Below, in pieces: positions 49,057-58,720 of a stretch of DNA of 64,000 nucleotides. Location of the stretch: the NCBI GenBank assembly GCA_002633005.1, contig NMRA01000020.1, positions 762,803 to 826,802 of the forward strand. Direction: 5' to 3'. Position 1 is the stretch's first letter. Each line of letters begins with the position of its first letter. The stretch comes from Phoronis australis. Lineage: Eukaryota; Phoronida; Phoronidae. A model generated the notes under the pieces. It saw only the letters and a list, made by a program, of their open reading frames with translations. It did no database searches and had not been told where the DNA came from. A program made the position numbers and the translations under genes.

Positions 49057-49676
49057 TTAAATTAGGAAACACGAATAATTAGTTACAGCAAATACGTTTC
49101 CAGCTTTAATCTGCACTTCTTTCTTTGAGAACAACAGACACCCTTTATTTGCAGCTTTAAGTGTTTTTGCATGACAATTCTGCTCCAGAAAAGTCTTGAA
49201 AGCTCTGTTTTCATCCAAAGCAACCAACATCATGTCTCTCCCTTCAGAGTTTTGAAGCAGTTGGCATAAGATGACCTTGGCGCATTCCAAGTCGTCAGCA
49301 AACAATGGCCCAATCCTATCTGTAAACTTGTGAGTGGTATCCATGACACCGTATCCCACTATTTTTCCTTTTTTCAAAGCCACTGCCGATACAACCCCAG
49401 GGATGGTAAGATATCCATGCACAATACTTGAAAAGCCTCGTGGAGCTATGTCTTGATCGTATTCCTCTAAGTCGCCACAGTTGATCTCGTCTAAGTTGCG
49501 GATCTGAAAGTCAGCATTGCAAAACAAAGTGAGCTCTAGAAACTTGCCTCGATATTCGGTCATCTCCCCAGTGACGGTTACGAACCCTTTCTTAAGAGGT
49601 ACTTGACTTCTAGCGCAGCTTATGGCGAAGTTCCTGGTACCAGAAAACCCATTCCTTAGTTGCATCAAATGCCTTC
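49057..49676 (-). CDS. GNAT gene exon 3 (GNAT core end and Acetyltransf_18-like domain)
   Basis: Terminal 620-nt exon preceded by the acceptor TATCTTTTCAAG. It starts in phase 1 (split Gly96, then Arg97-His-Leu-Met) and runs to a TAA stop at 49057. It carries the SGTRNFAIS and VPLKKGF blocks of the GNAT core. The C-terminal half contains GKIVGYGVMDT, DRIGPLFADDLECAK and MMLVALDENRAF, as in Acetyltransf_18 proteins. No canonical AATAAA is seen in the first 150 bases downstream. Confidence 0.87.
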
Positions 49677-52600
49677 CTTGAAAAGATACGTTAAAACTAT
49701 AACCAGTTTGAAATTACAATTGTGACTATGACGAACTCAGGCAGCCATGAGTCTATGATTTTGACAGTGTGTTTGTAAAACCCACAAACCTTCAAAGCGG
49801 ATGCTTTATGTCTCATAGTGCTAGGGGTTCCAAACGAAAAGGAACGAGTGGTGTTTGTAGTGCAGAGCTCCGAATGTCAAGCCTAAATTAGGGCATTCAA
49901 AGGTTGGGACCTTAGTTGGAGAGGGCGAGAGTCCACCGTGCTCCCATACAGTATATTTGAATGTCAACATACAGACTGAGATTCATTCAATGATTCCAGT
50001 ACCGAGTTTACCGAGTTAAAAACCTGTAGATGGGCACCGTACAAAATAGGGACCTCCCTACTCTGCAGAGGCAACCTCCTTGTAAAACTTGAAAGTGCAG
50101 TAGGGGAAAACCATGGAGACCACGGAAATAAAAGAACACTTATAATTTATAGGACTATAAATACCCCTTTCATGTTTCAGACACCTGCAGGTTGGACAGT
50201 GACTTCAGTCGACTATTGATTCCTTTTCCATTGGTTCTCCAGAGCTGCAAATCACCGAGAGTTAAACGTAGCAACAGAAAATGAAATGATTTCGGCAGGC
50301 GGCGGGAATTAAAGGCGAAGGCAACCTTTTTCCATGTCATTTTGAGCTAAAATAAGGTTGGTTGGTTATCCTAGACACATTTTCCACTTTATTACAGCTT
50401 TTCGTAATTATATAAATTACTCGTCTGCTACTCCGGAAGTGACGATTTAGGAGGCAAGCGTTTCCCGCCACTTGGTTTTGCGTTGACTTTACCGTGCGAA
50501 TCGGTTCTATTCAACTTTTGGTTTGGGCTGTTTTTCAACAACTGTCGCCACCACTTTCGATCGGCGAGTATTCTGCGGCAAGATAGGTTAGTAGAGAACT
50601 CAACTACGTTGGATTTAGGGATTGTTTAGTGTGTTGTAAGCTGAAAATGGCTGGAGTCGGTGACCTGTATCATAGTGACAGTAGTGTGAGTGACGGAGAC
50701 CTTGTTCANNNNNNNNNNNNNNNNNNNNNNNNNNNNNNNNNNNNNNNNNNNNNNNNNNNNNNNNNNNNNNNNNNNNNNNNNNNNNNNNNNNNNNNNNNNN
50801 NNNNNNNNNNNNNNNNNNNNNNNNNNNNNNNNNNNNNNNNNNNNNNNNNNNNNNNNNNNNNNNNNNNNNNNNNNNNNNNNNNNNNNNNNNNNNNNNNNNN
50901 NNNNNNNNNNNNNNNNNNNNNNNNNNNNNNNNNNNNNNNNNNNNNNNNNNNNNNNNNNNNNNNNNNNNNNNNNNNNNNNNNNNNNNNNNNNNNNNNNNNN
51001 NNNNNNNNNNNNNNNNNNNNNNNNNNNNNNNNNNNNNNNNNNNNNNNNNNNNNNNNNNNNNNNNNNNNNNNNNNNNNNNNNNTCGCGAGGCTTCTCGCTT
51101 CAAAAACGCACTTCTCGGGGGTGGCGACGGGGCACTGCCGGGAATCAACACAGACGGAATGGCATCCTTCTTCAGACATTGTTTCGCAGGGACCTTCATC
51201 AGTTCAGCGTACAAATCCCTTTCGTAATCGGACGGCAGAAAGTGTTTGCCACTCACACGGTAATTCTCCACTGCTTTGTACGTTGCGTGGACGGGTAACG
51301 CTGCGTTCTTCACACGAACGGGCCAAGCACGGCGAATTTTTTCATCCACCGGAAAGCGTTGCAAAGGTACTCCCAAAGCGTGCGTGAGCCGATAATTAGT
51401 ACATCCTGGTACGCAGCAACAGTGTGGCATGTTGACTGACTAGTAAGTGAAAGCAAACGACGACGGAACTTAACACAACCGACGTAGAACTGACTCGGCA
51501 GCTCTCACAGTCAGACTATATGAAAAGAAATTGGCGCGAAATGCTTGCCTCCTAAAACGTCACTTCCGGAGTAGCGGACGAGTAATTAATAAAATTACGA
51601 AAAGCTGTAATTAAGTGGAAAATATGTCTAGGATAACCAACCAACCTTATTTTAGCTCAAAATGACATGGAAAAAGTTTGCCTTCGCCTTTAAGATTGAT
51701 TATTTGGGGTGTCAAGAGGATCCTGGACTAAGAGACGCTTCAAAGAAAGAAAGTTTGCTGTAAATTGAAGAAAATTGAGTACAGCGTATGTCACACAAGG
51801 ACTGTACAAATGTTGTGTTAATGAGGGAATGTCGGGGACGACACTCGTATCAGCCAGAGGTTAGTTGCTCCCACGTGCTGACTCTTGACGATAACAAATT
51901 ATTGTAACGAAACAATGACGTGTCGCAATCGGAAATGCATGCGTGTACACTTACCTACACCTATTCCTCTGAATTTTCTTTTCACATTGAGTAATCCTCC
52001 AAAGCAAAACTCTGAATCAAGAACTTTTGCCAGTACAGTGCCTGTAAGAAAAATTGGTGAAATGTTTGCGAACAGCCGATTTAAGACGAATAATGTCACC
52101 TCAAACTATTCAAAACTGTCCCACATACTTCTTATCTGAGTACTATGTCGTGCAACATCTCAGCTCTGTTTTTCTATCATGTTTTTATTTTGTTCCCACG
52201 ATGGAATCTTTTTTTCGTGATATTCTGCGTAAAAATGAAAGCTGTGTCAAAAAATGAAAGGCGCAGAACTTAGCCACCATTTTGGTTGGAGCCGGTTTCA
52301 GTCTCGTGCACCAAAACTTACTTTTTCACTTGAAATTAGTTTCAGGTGAACATGTTTTTGCAGTTAGATACTTTATGTTCACAAAGCAACAGAAAAAAGA
52401 CATCGTTTTCATGGACGCCCTCGCTTTGAAAAAGGAAGAACCTGTTCCAACCAGCCCGTGTTATGCGAACTTGGCCCCGTTATTCGTTGTTTATTAAACG
52501 TTATGTAAAGTGTCTGTGTTTAGACAAATATCTATCAAACTACTAAGTGTTCGTTGTGAAAGTATGTACGTTTTGAAGTCAGAAAATTTGTACATATTTG

Positions 52601-55600
52601 ATTTTTACTTTTATACTAACCTCCCATGAATTGGGTTACTTGGCCATGCAAAAAACAAAAGTACATTCATAGAAAAAACAACCACGATATCAAGAACAAG
52701 ACCAAATTTCATCTGAAGCAAATGTTCACGGTGAAATCTTAGAGATGCTGTTACGGTCTTCTACATTGTCATTTTGAGATGCATGTATTACATTTCGGTG
52801 TTATCCATATTTGCACGATTTTTTACGGTCCTACACAGCCTAAGCCTTGTCTTAGACAGTGTCGAACATTGTCCACTGCCACCAAAATAAGCAGATTTGG
52901 GATTCAAGTGTGATTTTGATTGGCAATTACCCGAACCTGTAAACGTACAAGTATCTAGAACTCGGTGCACTTCGGACACTTTTAAAGCACATAATTGAGA
53001 GTTGAATTATTAATTAGTTGCGCATTTCTTGTGCTCAGAGGTTCTGCTTTTCTGTTGCCTTAATGGTTCACCGAAATATTATTTATCATATTCACAGGTT
53101 GAGTGGAGTGATCCTTTTCCAATGCCTCTTCTTGGTTTGACGTTGGCCAGTCGTCGACCGACGGTGGCTACAGTTCACGTATGCCGTTCTTATTTTGAAT
53201 TTTTTAGATGCGTTCTAGTTTTTCAGAGGCTCCAGGCAGGCCAGCTGTGTGGAAGGGTCTTCTTCTACCTTTTCAAAGATTCCAGGCAGGCCAGCAGTGT
53301 GGAAGGGTCTTCTGTACCTTTTCCTTTCTCTGTGATGTTTTTGCCGATGATGCTTTTTGTGCGTGACCATTCACTCGCGACAATTCTGACATCAGTCAAC
53401 ATGAAACCGAATAAAAATGCTGGGAGAAGGCTGTTTGCAAGTGTCCCAGCGCCAGATGTAACCTACTATCACAACATAGATCAAAACTGAAGAATGATCA
53501 AACAATAACTGAGAACACAATTCTCGGACCTTGTTTTGATATCATACTGTGTATAGACTATTTACTTCCAGTTCCAAGACACGTGCTATGAGCAGACCCA
53601 GTGTATGACAATGGGTTCACCATGATCAACAGTCTTGCCGAAACTGTACATGTACATGGAGAGGTTTGAGCAAAGAGCACTCACATGAACCAGTAAGTCC
53701 CCAAAATGTAGAATGGTTATGTGGATGACACGTTTAAAATACACACGGCCAGATGATCTAGAGGTATTTCTTAACCACCTAGGCGGTATAGCGCCTACGA
53801 TAAGATTCACTATTAAATTGGAAACTAACGACAGCCTGGCATGGTGTGCTGGGGATCGGAGATGGAGGGTAATTAGCAAATCAGTCTACTACAATTACAT
53901 TCACACTGGAACGTGTTGTGCCCATACAACATTTGCAAACGTATGATAATTGTTTGAAAAAGACTTATCATTGCATCCACATCTTATAATATTTTCCTCT
54001 GTACCTGAAATTTACCAAATTGCGCGAAATTGTCCGTACCAGTGGGCACGTTGAATTTTCTTTTTTTTTTCGTGAATAATTCCACTGCAATGTACTTGAC
54101 GTCGTTCAACAATCCAGCGAGCAGCGGATAAATTTTGAAGTTTGATGCATCCCTGCCCAGACCACCAAGCAGTTGGTACCTGCATGTCATCAGTGGTATC
54201 GTGGTAAATGAAGGTATCAGTGCGCATGAGTACGAATCTGTTGGGAACAAGATCATTGAGATAATCATTGAACATTTCCCATCAAACAAAGGAGAATCTT
54301 GCCACTCTGGAAGGTGTCACCACTGTCGCAGTAGCTCCTTACAGCTGAGGTCCACGGATATTGTCTAGCTCGTCAAATTTCCGAGTGGTGCTCCGGTCCA
54401 GTGAATCATTTCTCGTAGATAGGCAGACTTAGATACCTAGCCCAAACCCACCATTCTGTTTGGAGGACAACCACGCCCTGAGGACGGCTGACAAACTTCG
54501 CCTCGCTCAAACCATCTATGACCACTGTATTTGCCCAGACATACATGTGTGAAAAAGTTCCTAATTCAAAACGTGCGGCCTCCACGCTAAAATGAATGGG
54601 CTTGCCGCACATGGAATAATGTTAACACGTTTTACATAACATTCAGAGTACAGTAAATGGCATTCGGAGTAAAGACCTAAGCCCCAAAATATGGACAACG
54701 AAAATCTAACTTTAAATGAACGATAGAGAAACACACTTAAAGGCGAAGGCAACCTTTTTCCATGTCATTTTGAGCTAAAATAAGGTTGGTTGGTTATCCT
54801 AGACATATTTTCCACTTAATTACAGCTTTTCGTAATTTTATTAATTACGCGTCCGCTACTCCGGAAGTGACGTTTTAGGAGGCAAGCATTTCGCGCCAAT
54901 TTCTGTGAGAGCTGCCGAGTCAGTCATTGTTCTACCTCGGTTGTGTTAAGTTCCGTCGTCGTTTGCTTTCATTTACTAGTCAGTCAACACGCCACACTGT
55001 TGCTGCGTACCAGGATATACTACTTATCGGCTCACGTGCGCTTTGGGAGTACCTTTGCATCGCTTTCCGATGGATGGCACACTTCGCCGTACTTGGCTCA
55101 TTCGTGTGAAGAACGCAGCGTTACCCGTCTACGCAACGTACAAAGCAGTGGAGAATTACCGTGTGTGTGGCAAGCACTTTCTGCCGTCCGATTACGAAAG
55201 GGATTTGTACACTGAACTGATGAAGGTCCCTGCGAAACAACGTCTGAAAAGGATGCCATTCCGTCTGTTGATTCCCGGCAGTGCCCCGTCGCCACCCCCG
55301 AGAAGTGCGTTTTTGAAGCGAGAAGCCTCGCGAGCTGTGGCCAGTACAGTGACTGGAGCCAGTGGAGGCACTTCATCTACTGTCACCCGTGCCTCAGAAC
55401 GTACCCCAGAGCGTGCAATTCCTGGAACCAGTAGTGATTCGCCCTGTGCTGTTTTCTGCAGCCCAGAGCCTCTAAGCAGCCCTGCAGCGATATTTAGTAG
55501 TGGGAGTGATTACAGGCTCACTTCGACACCCAGTGAAGAGGACAGTTCGTCGTCCAGTGAACAGATCGGTGAGCCAAACTTTGATAAGTTTATTGTGGAC

Positions 55601-56718
55601 TTGTCTTAAGTGTTGGAGCTATTTAAAAGGTGCCAGGTGTGTGGCGGGGAGTCACACGACACGATGTAAGCAGTTTGGGTGCTCAGGTTACCATCCAGTG
55701 GGAGTGTGTCGCGGGACACTCTGGCAAGTGGGACAGTTGTTCCTCTGTCCGTGGTATGCCGGAGGACCACTTAACCATGTCCAGTAGTGGCTTGGCCTCG
55801 TCGAAATCTGAACAGCACAAGCATTCCATTGAGGTAGGCATAACAACGCACACAGTGCATTTGCACCAAGATGTGTCACCACGTCTGTCCTCAGTAGCCG
55901 CCTCGTTTCTCTCAACAGCTGCCTGTGCCTGTGCGTACTCTGCCTCGTTATACTCGGGCTCAAACATGTACCCACCCACTGAATGTCCGTGAAAAAATTC
56001 CTCGTCACCACTGCTGTGAACAAGGTCTCCGTCACTCACACTACTGTCACTGTGATACGGGTCACCGACTCCAGCCATTTTCAGCTTACAACACACTAAA
56101 CAATCCCTAAATCCAACGTAGTTGAGTTCTCTACTAACCTATCTTTCCGCAGAATACTCGCCGATGGAAAGTGGTGGCGACAATTGTTGAAAAACAGCAC
56201 AAAACAAAAGTAGAATAGAACAGATTCGCACGGTAAAGTCAACGCAAAACCAAGTGGCGGGAAACGCTTGCCTCCTAAAACGTCACTTCCGGAGTAGCGG
56301 ACGAGTAATTTATAAAATTACGAAAAGCTGTAATTAAGTGGAAAATATGTCTAGGATAACCAACCAACCTTATTTTAGCTCAAAATGACATGGAAAAAGG
56401 TTGCCTTCGCCTTTAAAATGAAAAAGTCGTATATGTCCCACTCTATTTTCCCATCTCACTTCAAATCTTATCTTTCTGTCTTTTTCTCTCAGAACTTTAG
56501 AAATTCACTTGAAACTTACCAATAATTTCGTTTTCACATTCAGCAACTATGAAACCTTCTGGGTTGTCCCTGGTAATTTTGAAGTAGCTCTCAACCGTAG
56601 CAATAGAATTCATTCGAAACTCAGTCGTGTCGTCTTCTTCTGTAACAACTTTTAGTATTTCTGCCAAGTCCTTCTTTTCAGCAGGACGATAGACTATCGC
56701 TTTCAGACAGGAATCCAT
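49057..56718 (-). CDS. GNAT-family N-acetyltransferase with Acetyltransf_18-like C-terminal domain, three exons
   Basis: Spliced gene read from three minus-strand exons: 56718-56520, 52041-51955 and 49676-49057. All junctions are phase 1 with GT-AG borders (both donors GTAAGT), and the joined frame gives 301 residues. Residues 1-66 start the GNAT fold and end in the usual 'PEGFIVAE..NEIIG' strand pair. Residues 86-96 hold the acetyl-CoA loop RGIGVG, matching Q/RxxGxG/A. Residues about 97-125 (GRHLM..., SGTRN, VPLKKGF) continue the GNAT core. Residues about 165-295 (KIVGYGVMDT, IGPLFADD..CAKVILCQLL) match the Acetyltransf_18 domain of invertebrate GNAT proteins. Family knowledge predicts acetyl-CoA-dependent acylation of a small amine; the substrate is unknown. 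The Tyr usual before the xGF motif is missing (PLKKGF, not PLYxxxGF). Introns of 4478 and 2278 bp each carry a copy of one transposon. High confidence in gene and family, low in substrate. Confidence 0.88.
50647..50708 (+). CDS. Start of the ballast-like protein in copy 1 (runs into gap)
   Basis: From the ATG at 50647 the frame reads MAGVGDLYHSDSSVSDGDLV and enters the assembly gap. It differs from copy 2 by one residue (Leu for Pro at position 7), so this part of the protein is conserved between copies. The rest cannot be seen. Confidence 0.6.
50709..51082. other. Assembly gap (374 N)
   Basis: A run of N inside the Kolobok-like element in GNAT intron 2. It hides the middle of both transposon genes. 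Confidence 0.99.
51083..51430 (-). pseudogene. THAP zinc-finger protein of the Kolobok-like element (copy 1, partial)
   Basis: Starts with a proper ATG at 51430 and runs into the assembly gap after about 116 residues. The N-terminus MPHCCCVPGCTNY is a standard THAP opening with the Cx4C pair at residues 5 and 10, and Trp36 is present. The second half of the zinc site reads YRVSGKHF, so the expected Cys at residue 60 is Ser while His63 remains. AIPSVLIPG fits the position of the THAP AVPTIF box. A proline-rich linker follows. With one zinc ligand lost it probably cannot fold as a C2CH finger. The sister copy lost a different ligand. Confidence 0.72.
51955..52041 (-). CDS. GNAT gene exon 2 (acetyl-CoA-binding loop)
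   Basis: This 87-nt exon is a multiple of three with phase 1 at both ends. It sits between the acceptor TTTTTCTTACAG and the donor GTAAGTG. It encodes residues 68-95 plus the split Gly67 and Gly96. The key block is FGGLLNVKRKFRGIGVG, which carries the GNAT motif-A signature RxxGxG and is exactly the segment missing between exons 1 and 3. The exon lies between the two intronic transposon copies and is easy to miss because it is so short. Confidence 0.85.
53220..53322 (+). repeat. Two 51-bp tandem units
   Basis: TCCAGGCAGGCCAGC and GTGTGGAAGGGTCTTCT are repeated about 51 bp apart, within DNA of GNAT intron 1. Confidence 0.85.
54741..54900 (+). repeat. Left terminal inverted repeat of copy 2
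   Basis: About 160 bp, matching the reverse complement of about 56255-56412. It contains AGGCGAAGGCAACC at the tip, GGTTGGTTGGTTATCCTAGAC and an inner palindrome around CGTAATTTTATTAATTACG. It also carries the promoter-like block CCGGAAGTGACGT at 54861-54873. Confidence 0.85.
54861..54873 (+). promoter_or_regulatory. ETS/CRE composite motif in transposon TIR
   Basis: CCGGAAGTGACGT joins an ETS core (CCGGAAGT) to a CRE half (TGACGT), a common pairing in TATA-less animal promoters. It is mirrored in the right TIR (56280-56292) and in the right end of the other copy (51557-51569); the left end of that copy has GACGA instead of GACGT. Its place just inside the TIRs suggests it drives the inward-facing genes. 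The motif is seen; promoter activity is inferred. Confidence 0.45.
55013..55609 (+). pseudogene. THAP zinc-finger protein of the Kolobok-like element (copy 2, damaged)
   Basis: A plus-strand frame ends at 55609. By alignment with the sister copy, the original start codon lies near 54990, is ACG here rather than ATG, and the frame runs on without a stop. The THAP fold shows in the conserved Trp and YRVCGKHF, but the second zinc-ligand Cys (position 10 of the sister protein) is Tyr. Relative to the sister copy, a 1-nt and a 2-nt deletion near 55250-55265 cancel, so five residues change and the frame is restored. After the THAP domain comes a Ser/Thr/Pro-rich tail of about 110 residues. A THAP domain would bind the element's own ends. 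As it stands the zinc site is broken and no start codon is present, so I call it a pseudogene. Confidence 0.72.
55683..56096 (-). CDS. P2X7 ballast-like Cys-rich protein of the Kolobok-like element
   Basis: A minus-strand frame of up to 137 residues; the likelier start is the second Met (MAGVGDPYHSD), which the sister copy conserves. An acidic segment holds GYMFEPEY, followed near residue 77 by WCKCTVCVVMPTSMECLCC. The WCxCxxCxxMPT..ExxCC pattern is that of the P2RX7_C 'ballast' domain, a zinc-bound cytoplasmic domain of vertebrate P2X7 receptors that also occurs in many invertebrate proteins of unknown role. No membrane segment is present, so this is not a receptor. The protein ends soon after the Cys cluster, so only the first half of the domain is kept. 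It converges on the THAP frame inside one transposon. The assignment rests on motif recall. Confidence 0.62.
   Translation of the reverse strand: MCCKLKMAGVGDPYHSDSSVSDGDLVHSSGDEEFFHGHSVGGYMFEPEYNEAEYAQAQAAVERNEAATEDRRGDTSWCKCTVCVVMPTSMECLCCSDFDEAKPLLDMVKWSSGIPRTEEQLSHLPECPATHSHWMVT
56520..56718 (-). CDS. GNAT gene exon 1 (start codon to phase-1 donor)
   Basis: This 199-nt exon encodes residues 1-66 plus the first base of Gly67. The ATG at 56718 lies in a fair context (AGCAGCATGG). The exon ends ...ATTATTG followed by GTAAGTTTC. The text YRPAEKKDLAEILKV and PEGFIVAECENEIIG has the pattern of the first beta strands of a GNAT fold. Without splicing the frame stops within a few codons, which supports the donor call. 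Confidence 0.88.
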
Positions 56719-58149
56719 GCTGCTTCGAGAAGTGCACTGTTCGAAACAAACGTACTTATTTTAATGCCTGCTCCATTATTTATTGATAGAGGCTTGGGAA
56801 ATGCAGGTTTTTGCGTAACAAAACCAATGATCGCTAGTTTATGTTAAGCCATACTTGCATAACTAACACAGGTGATCACCACCATCCATGTTCAAGAACC
56901 AGGCCTAATATTTGTACTTGAAATAGAACTCAAAATTATGGCGTTTTCAATTCCACTCTTTGCGAACTCAACTCAAGATAGCAATCCGGCTATTATTCTG
57001 TGTTGGAGTTTATCTTGGTTTACGCAAACGAGCGTCCAGCCCAAGTTTGCTACAAATTCAAATAAAAATCGAGATTTCGAGTAAAAAGTCGAAATTTTGA
57101 ATTCAGACTCAAACTTATAGTCGCACTTCTGAGGTCATTAAGTGCAAAGTAGGGTTAGACAGTCATCCATAAAAACCACAATGTATTCGAGCACAGAATA
57201 ACATTTTGAGTTAGTTGTGGCGGTGGACAGGATTGTACATCCATGAACAACCCTGCCCATGTGGCACATACTCAGCCACAACACCACGTTCCTTACAATA
57301 TCTCTTTTTATCACTCCGGCTCGTCAGCTCACTCAGCTTGTCCGGAACCTGCTTTGCAGGTTGTTGTAGCCCAGTTGGCTGTTTGATGTACCCACTTGGT
57401 ACTTTATTATATGATATTAGCCCATTTGGCAGTTGGTACTTGTTATTGAATTTGCCGTTTTGCGCGACCCACTTGGAAGGCAATCGGTCAATACCCATTT
57501 GGTATTATGTACCCATTTGGTACTATGCTAACCTGTGCCACTTAGTATCCGATACTCAATTACACATTGGGTATCTTAAATGTGTGTGTTATCTCTTGTA
57601 ATTGAGGAACTCATCTGGTTCCTTCTGCGAAATATTCATTTGTGACCCAGAAATTCCCAATACAACCTAAAATATATATTGTTGTTGTTGTTTTATTGTC
57701 CCCAATAATTGCTCATTAAAACATTTAAGCATGCACTAAGATCCATGACCAAAACTGTGGCTTTCAGGGTCCTACACATCCATATGATCTTAATTGTTTT
57801 TACAAAAAAAATAAACGCCTATAATTTTATGTCCACCTACATTGCAACTCGTATTGTTGAATCATGGTTTTATGACTAATGCTATCCACCCCAAATTTAA
57901 TTAAAGAACATATCTATCTCAAATCATTGGGGATTGGCAAACACGACAGAACACGAAGACGAAATAATTTAACTACAGTCATTTTTTCAAGAGTATTAAA
58001 ATTTTTGTTTGATCTTACGACTTCCTTTGTGATATAGATCTAAATACTTGACTGACAGTGGAATAAACAACCCCAAGAACAATAAGTTGGGAATTGAAGC
58101 ATTTTAAACATTTTTCAAACCAAATCCTTGAATTTGATGTTTGTTCTAC
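56719..58149. other. Upstream side of the GNAT gene
   Basis: No TATA box or clear CpG-rich promoter recognised. 57340-57590 has a degenerate array of short 'CCCATTTGG-TA' words that keep frames open on both strands; the same words appear near 42280-42400. Confidence 0.45.
57050..57210 (+). repeat. Dispersed repeat, copy 2
   Basis: Partner of 15640-15800. It is preceded by GAGTAAAAAGTCGAAATTTT, similar to the GAGTA-rich subterminal DNA of the 9.6-kb MITEs. Confidence 0.5.
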
Positions 58150-58720
58150 GTTTAATGGAAACTATCCATAAAAAAGTCTAAATTCGGGGTTACACCTGGC
58201 TGAATATTACGGAAACTGAAGAAGCATATGAAGAATGTTTTAATGGTCTTTCTGAACCGTCATTGATAATGGCAATGTCATCAGTATATTGGAATAATTT
58301 ACATTTTTAGAGCAATCCGCATTCCTTTTATATTTCATTCTTTCTGAACAGATCTACCATAAATTTGGCAGAGAGTAAAATGAACAGGGAGACAAAGGGT
58401 CCGCCTTGTTTAGAACCTCTGCTCATCTCAAAAGTGGAGACGTTATTACATACTGAATTACACAAATCAAATATGTAGCTCCTTCATTAAGCAATAAAAC
58501 CCACTTTTTGATATTTGGACCAAAATTATTTTTTGTAAAATACCACAAGACACCGAGTCGAAGGCCTTCTCAAAATCCACGAGGACTAGCAAACCTGAAT
58601 TATTCAGTTACTTAGTACACAGATCATAGATTAATTGAATGTTTTCACCAATAACTTTATCACCAATAGGACCTTTTGGATTTACATGGATCAAAAAAAT
58701 TCGTCACATATTTATGGCGC
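58150..58720 (-). pseudogene. Degraded L1-like LINE reverse transcriptase
   Basis: Minus-strand blocks: IGENIQLIYDLCTK, then GLLVLVDFEKAFDSVS (58600-58555), a frameshifted region matching the 'RQG.PLSP.LFIL' zone, and LFQYTDDIAIINDGSERPLK (58310-58215). The catalytic F/YADD reads YTDD. Several stops and shifts interrupt it. The DFEKAFDSV wording is typical of L1/Tx1-like or related LINEs. Confidence 0.72.

Larger units (their letters stand above)
50313..51689 (-). mobile_element. Kolobok-like TTAA transposon, copy 1, in GNAT intron 2
   Basis: Bounded by TTAA at 50309-50312 and 51690-51693, with the same AGGCGAAGG... termini and long TIRs as the copy at 54741-56412 but inverted relative to it. 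It contains a 374-base run of N (50709-51082), so the true length is uncertain. The ends of both genes survive: the start of the ballast-like protein (plus strand, from 50647) and the THAP protein (minus strand, from 51430). Intact TTAA on both sides argues for ordinary transposition rather than segmental duplication. Confidence 0.82.
54741..56412 (+). mobile_element. Kolobok-like TTAA transposon, copy 2, in GNAT intron 1
   Basis: A 1672-bp element bounded by TTAA at 54737-54740 and 56413-56416, with termini AGGCGAAGGCAACC. The terminal inverted repeats are about 160 bp (54741 to about 54900 and about 56255-56412) and nearly identical. Two convergent reading frames lie inside: a THAP protein on plus and a Cys-rich ballast-like protein on minus, 73 bp apart. 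TTAA duplications plus a THAP domain are hallmarks of the Kolobok superfamily; piggyBac also uses TTAA but has CCY termini and no THAP. No transposase catalytic core is visible, so this copy is probably non-autonomous. A second copy lies at 50313-51689 in the opposite orientation. Confidence 0.82.

Noticed and set aside
55098-55376. Minus frame opposite the THAP gene
   Set aside because: Shadow of the THAP coding strand; no motif of its own.
55683-56096. A P2X receptor gene
   Set aside because: No transmembrane segments or channel domain; only the Cys-rich cytoplasmic-type motif inside a transposon.
54741-56412. piggyBac element, suggested by TTAA
   Set aside because: Termini are AGG rather than CCY and the gene is THAP-type, so Kolobok-like fits better.
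57211-57498. 95-codon minus frame with repeated PNG/PSG words
   Set aside because: Arises from short DNA word repeats also found near 42.3 kb; both strands stay open, typical of simple repeats.
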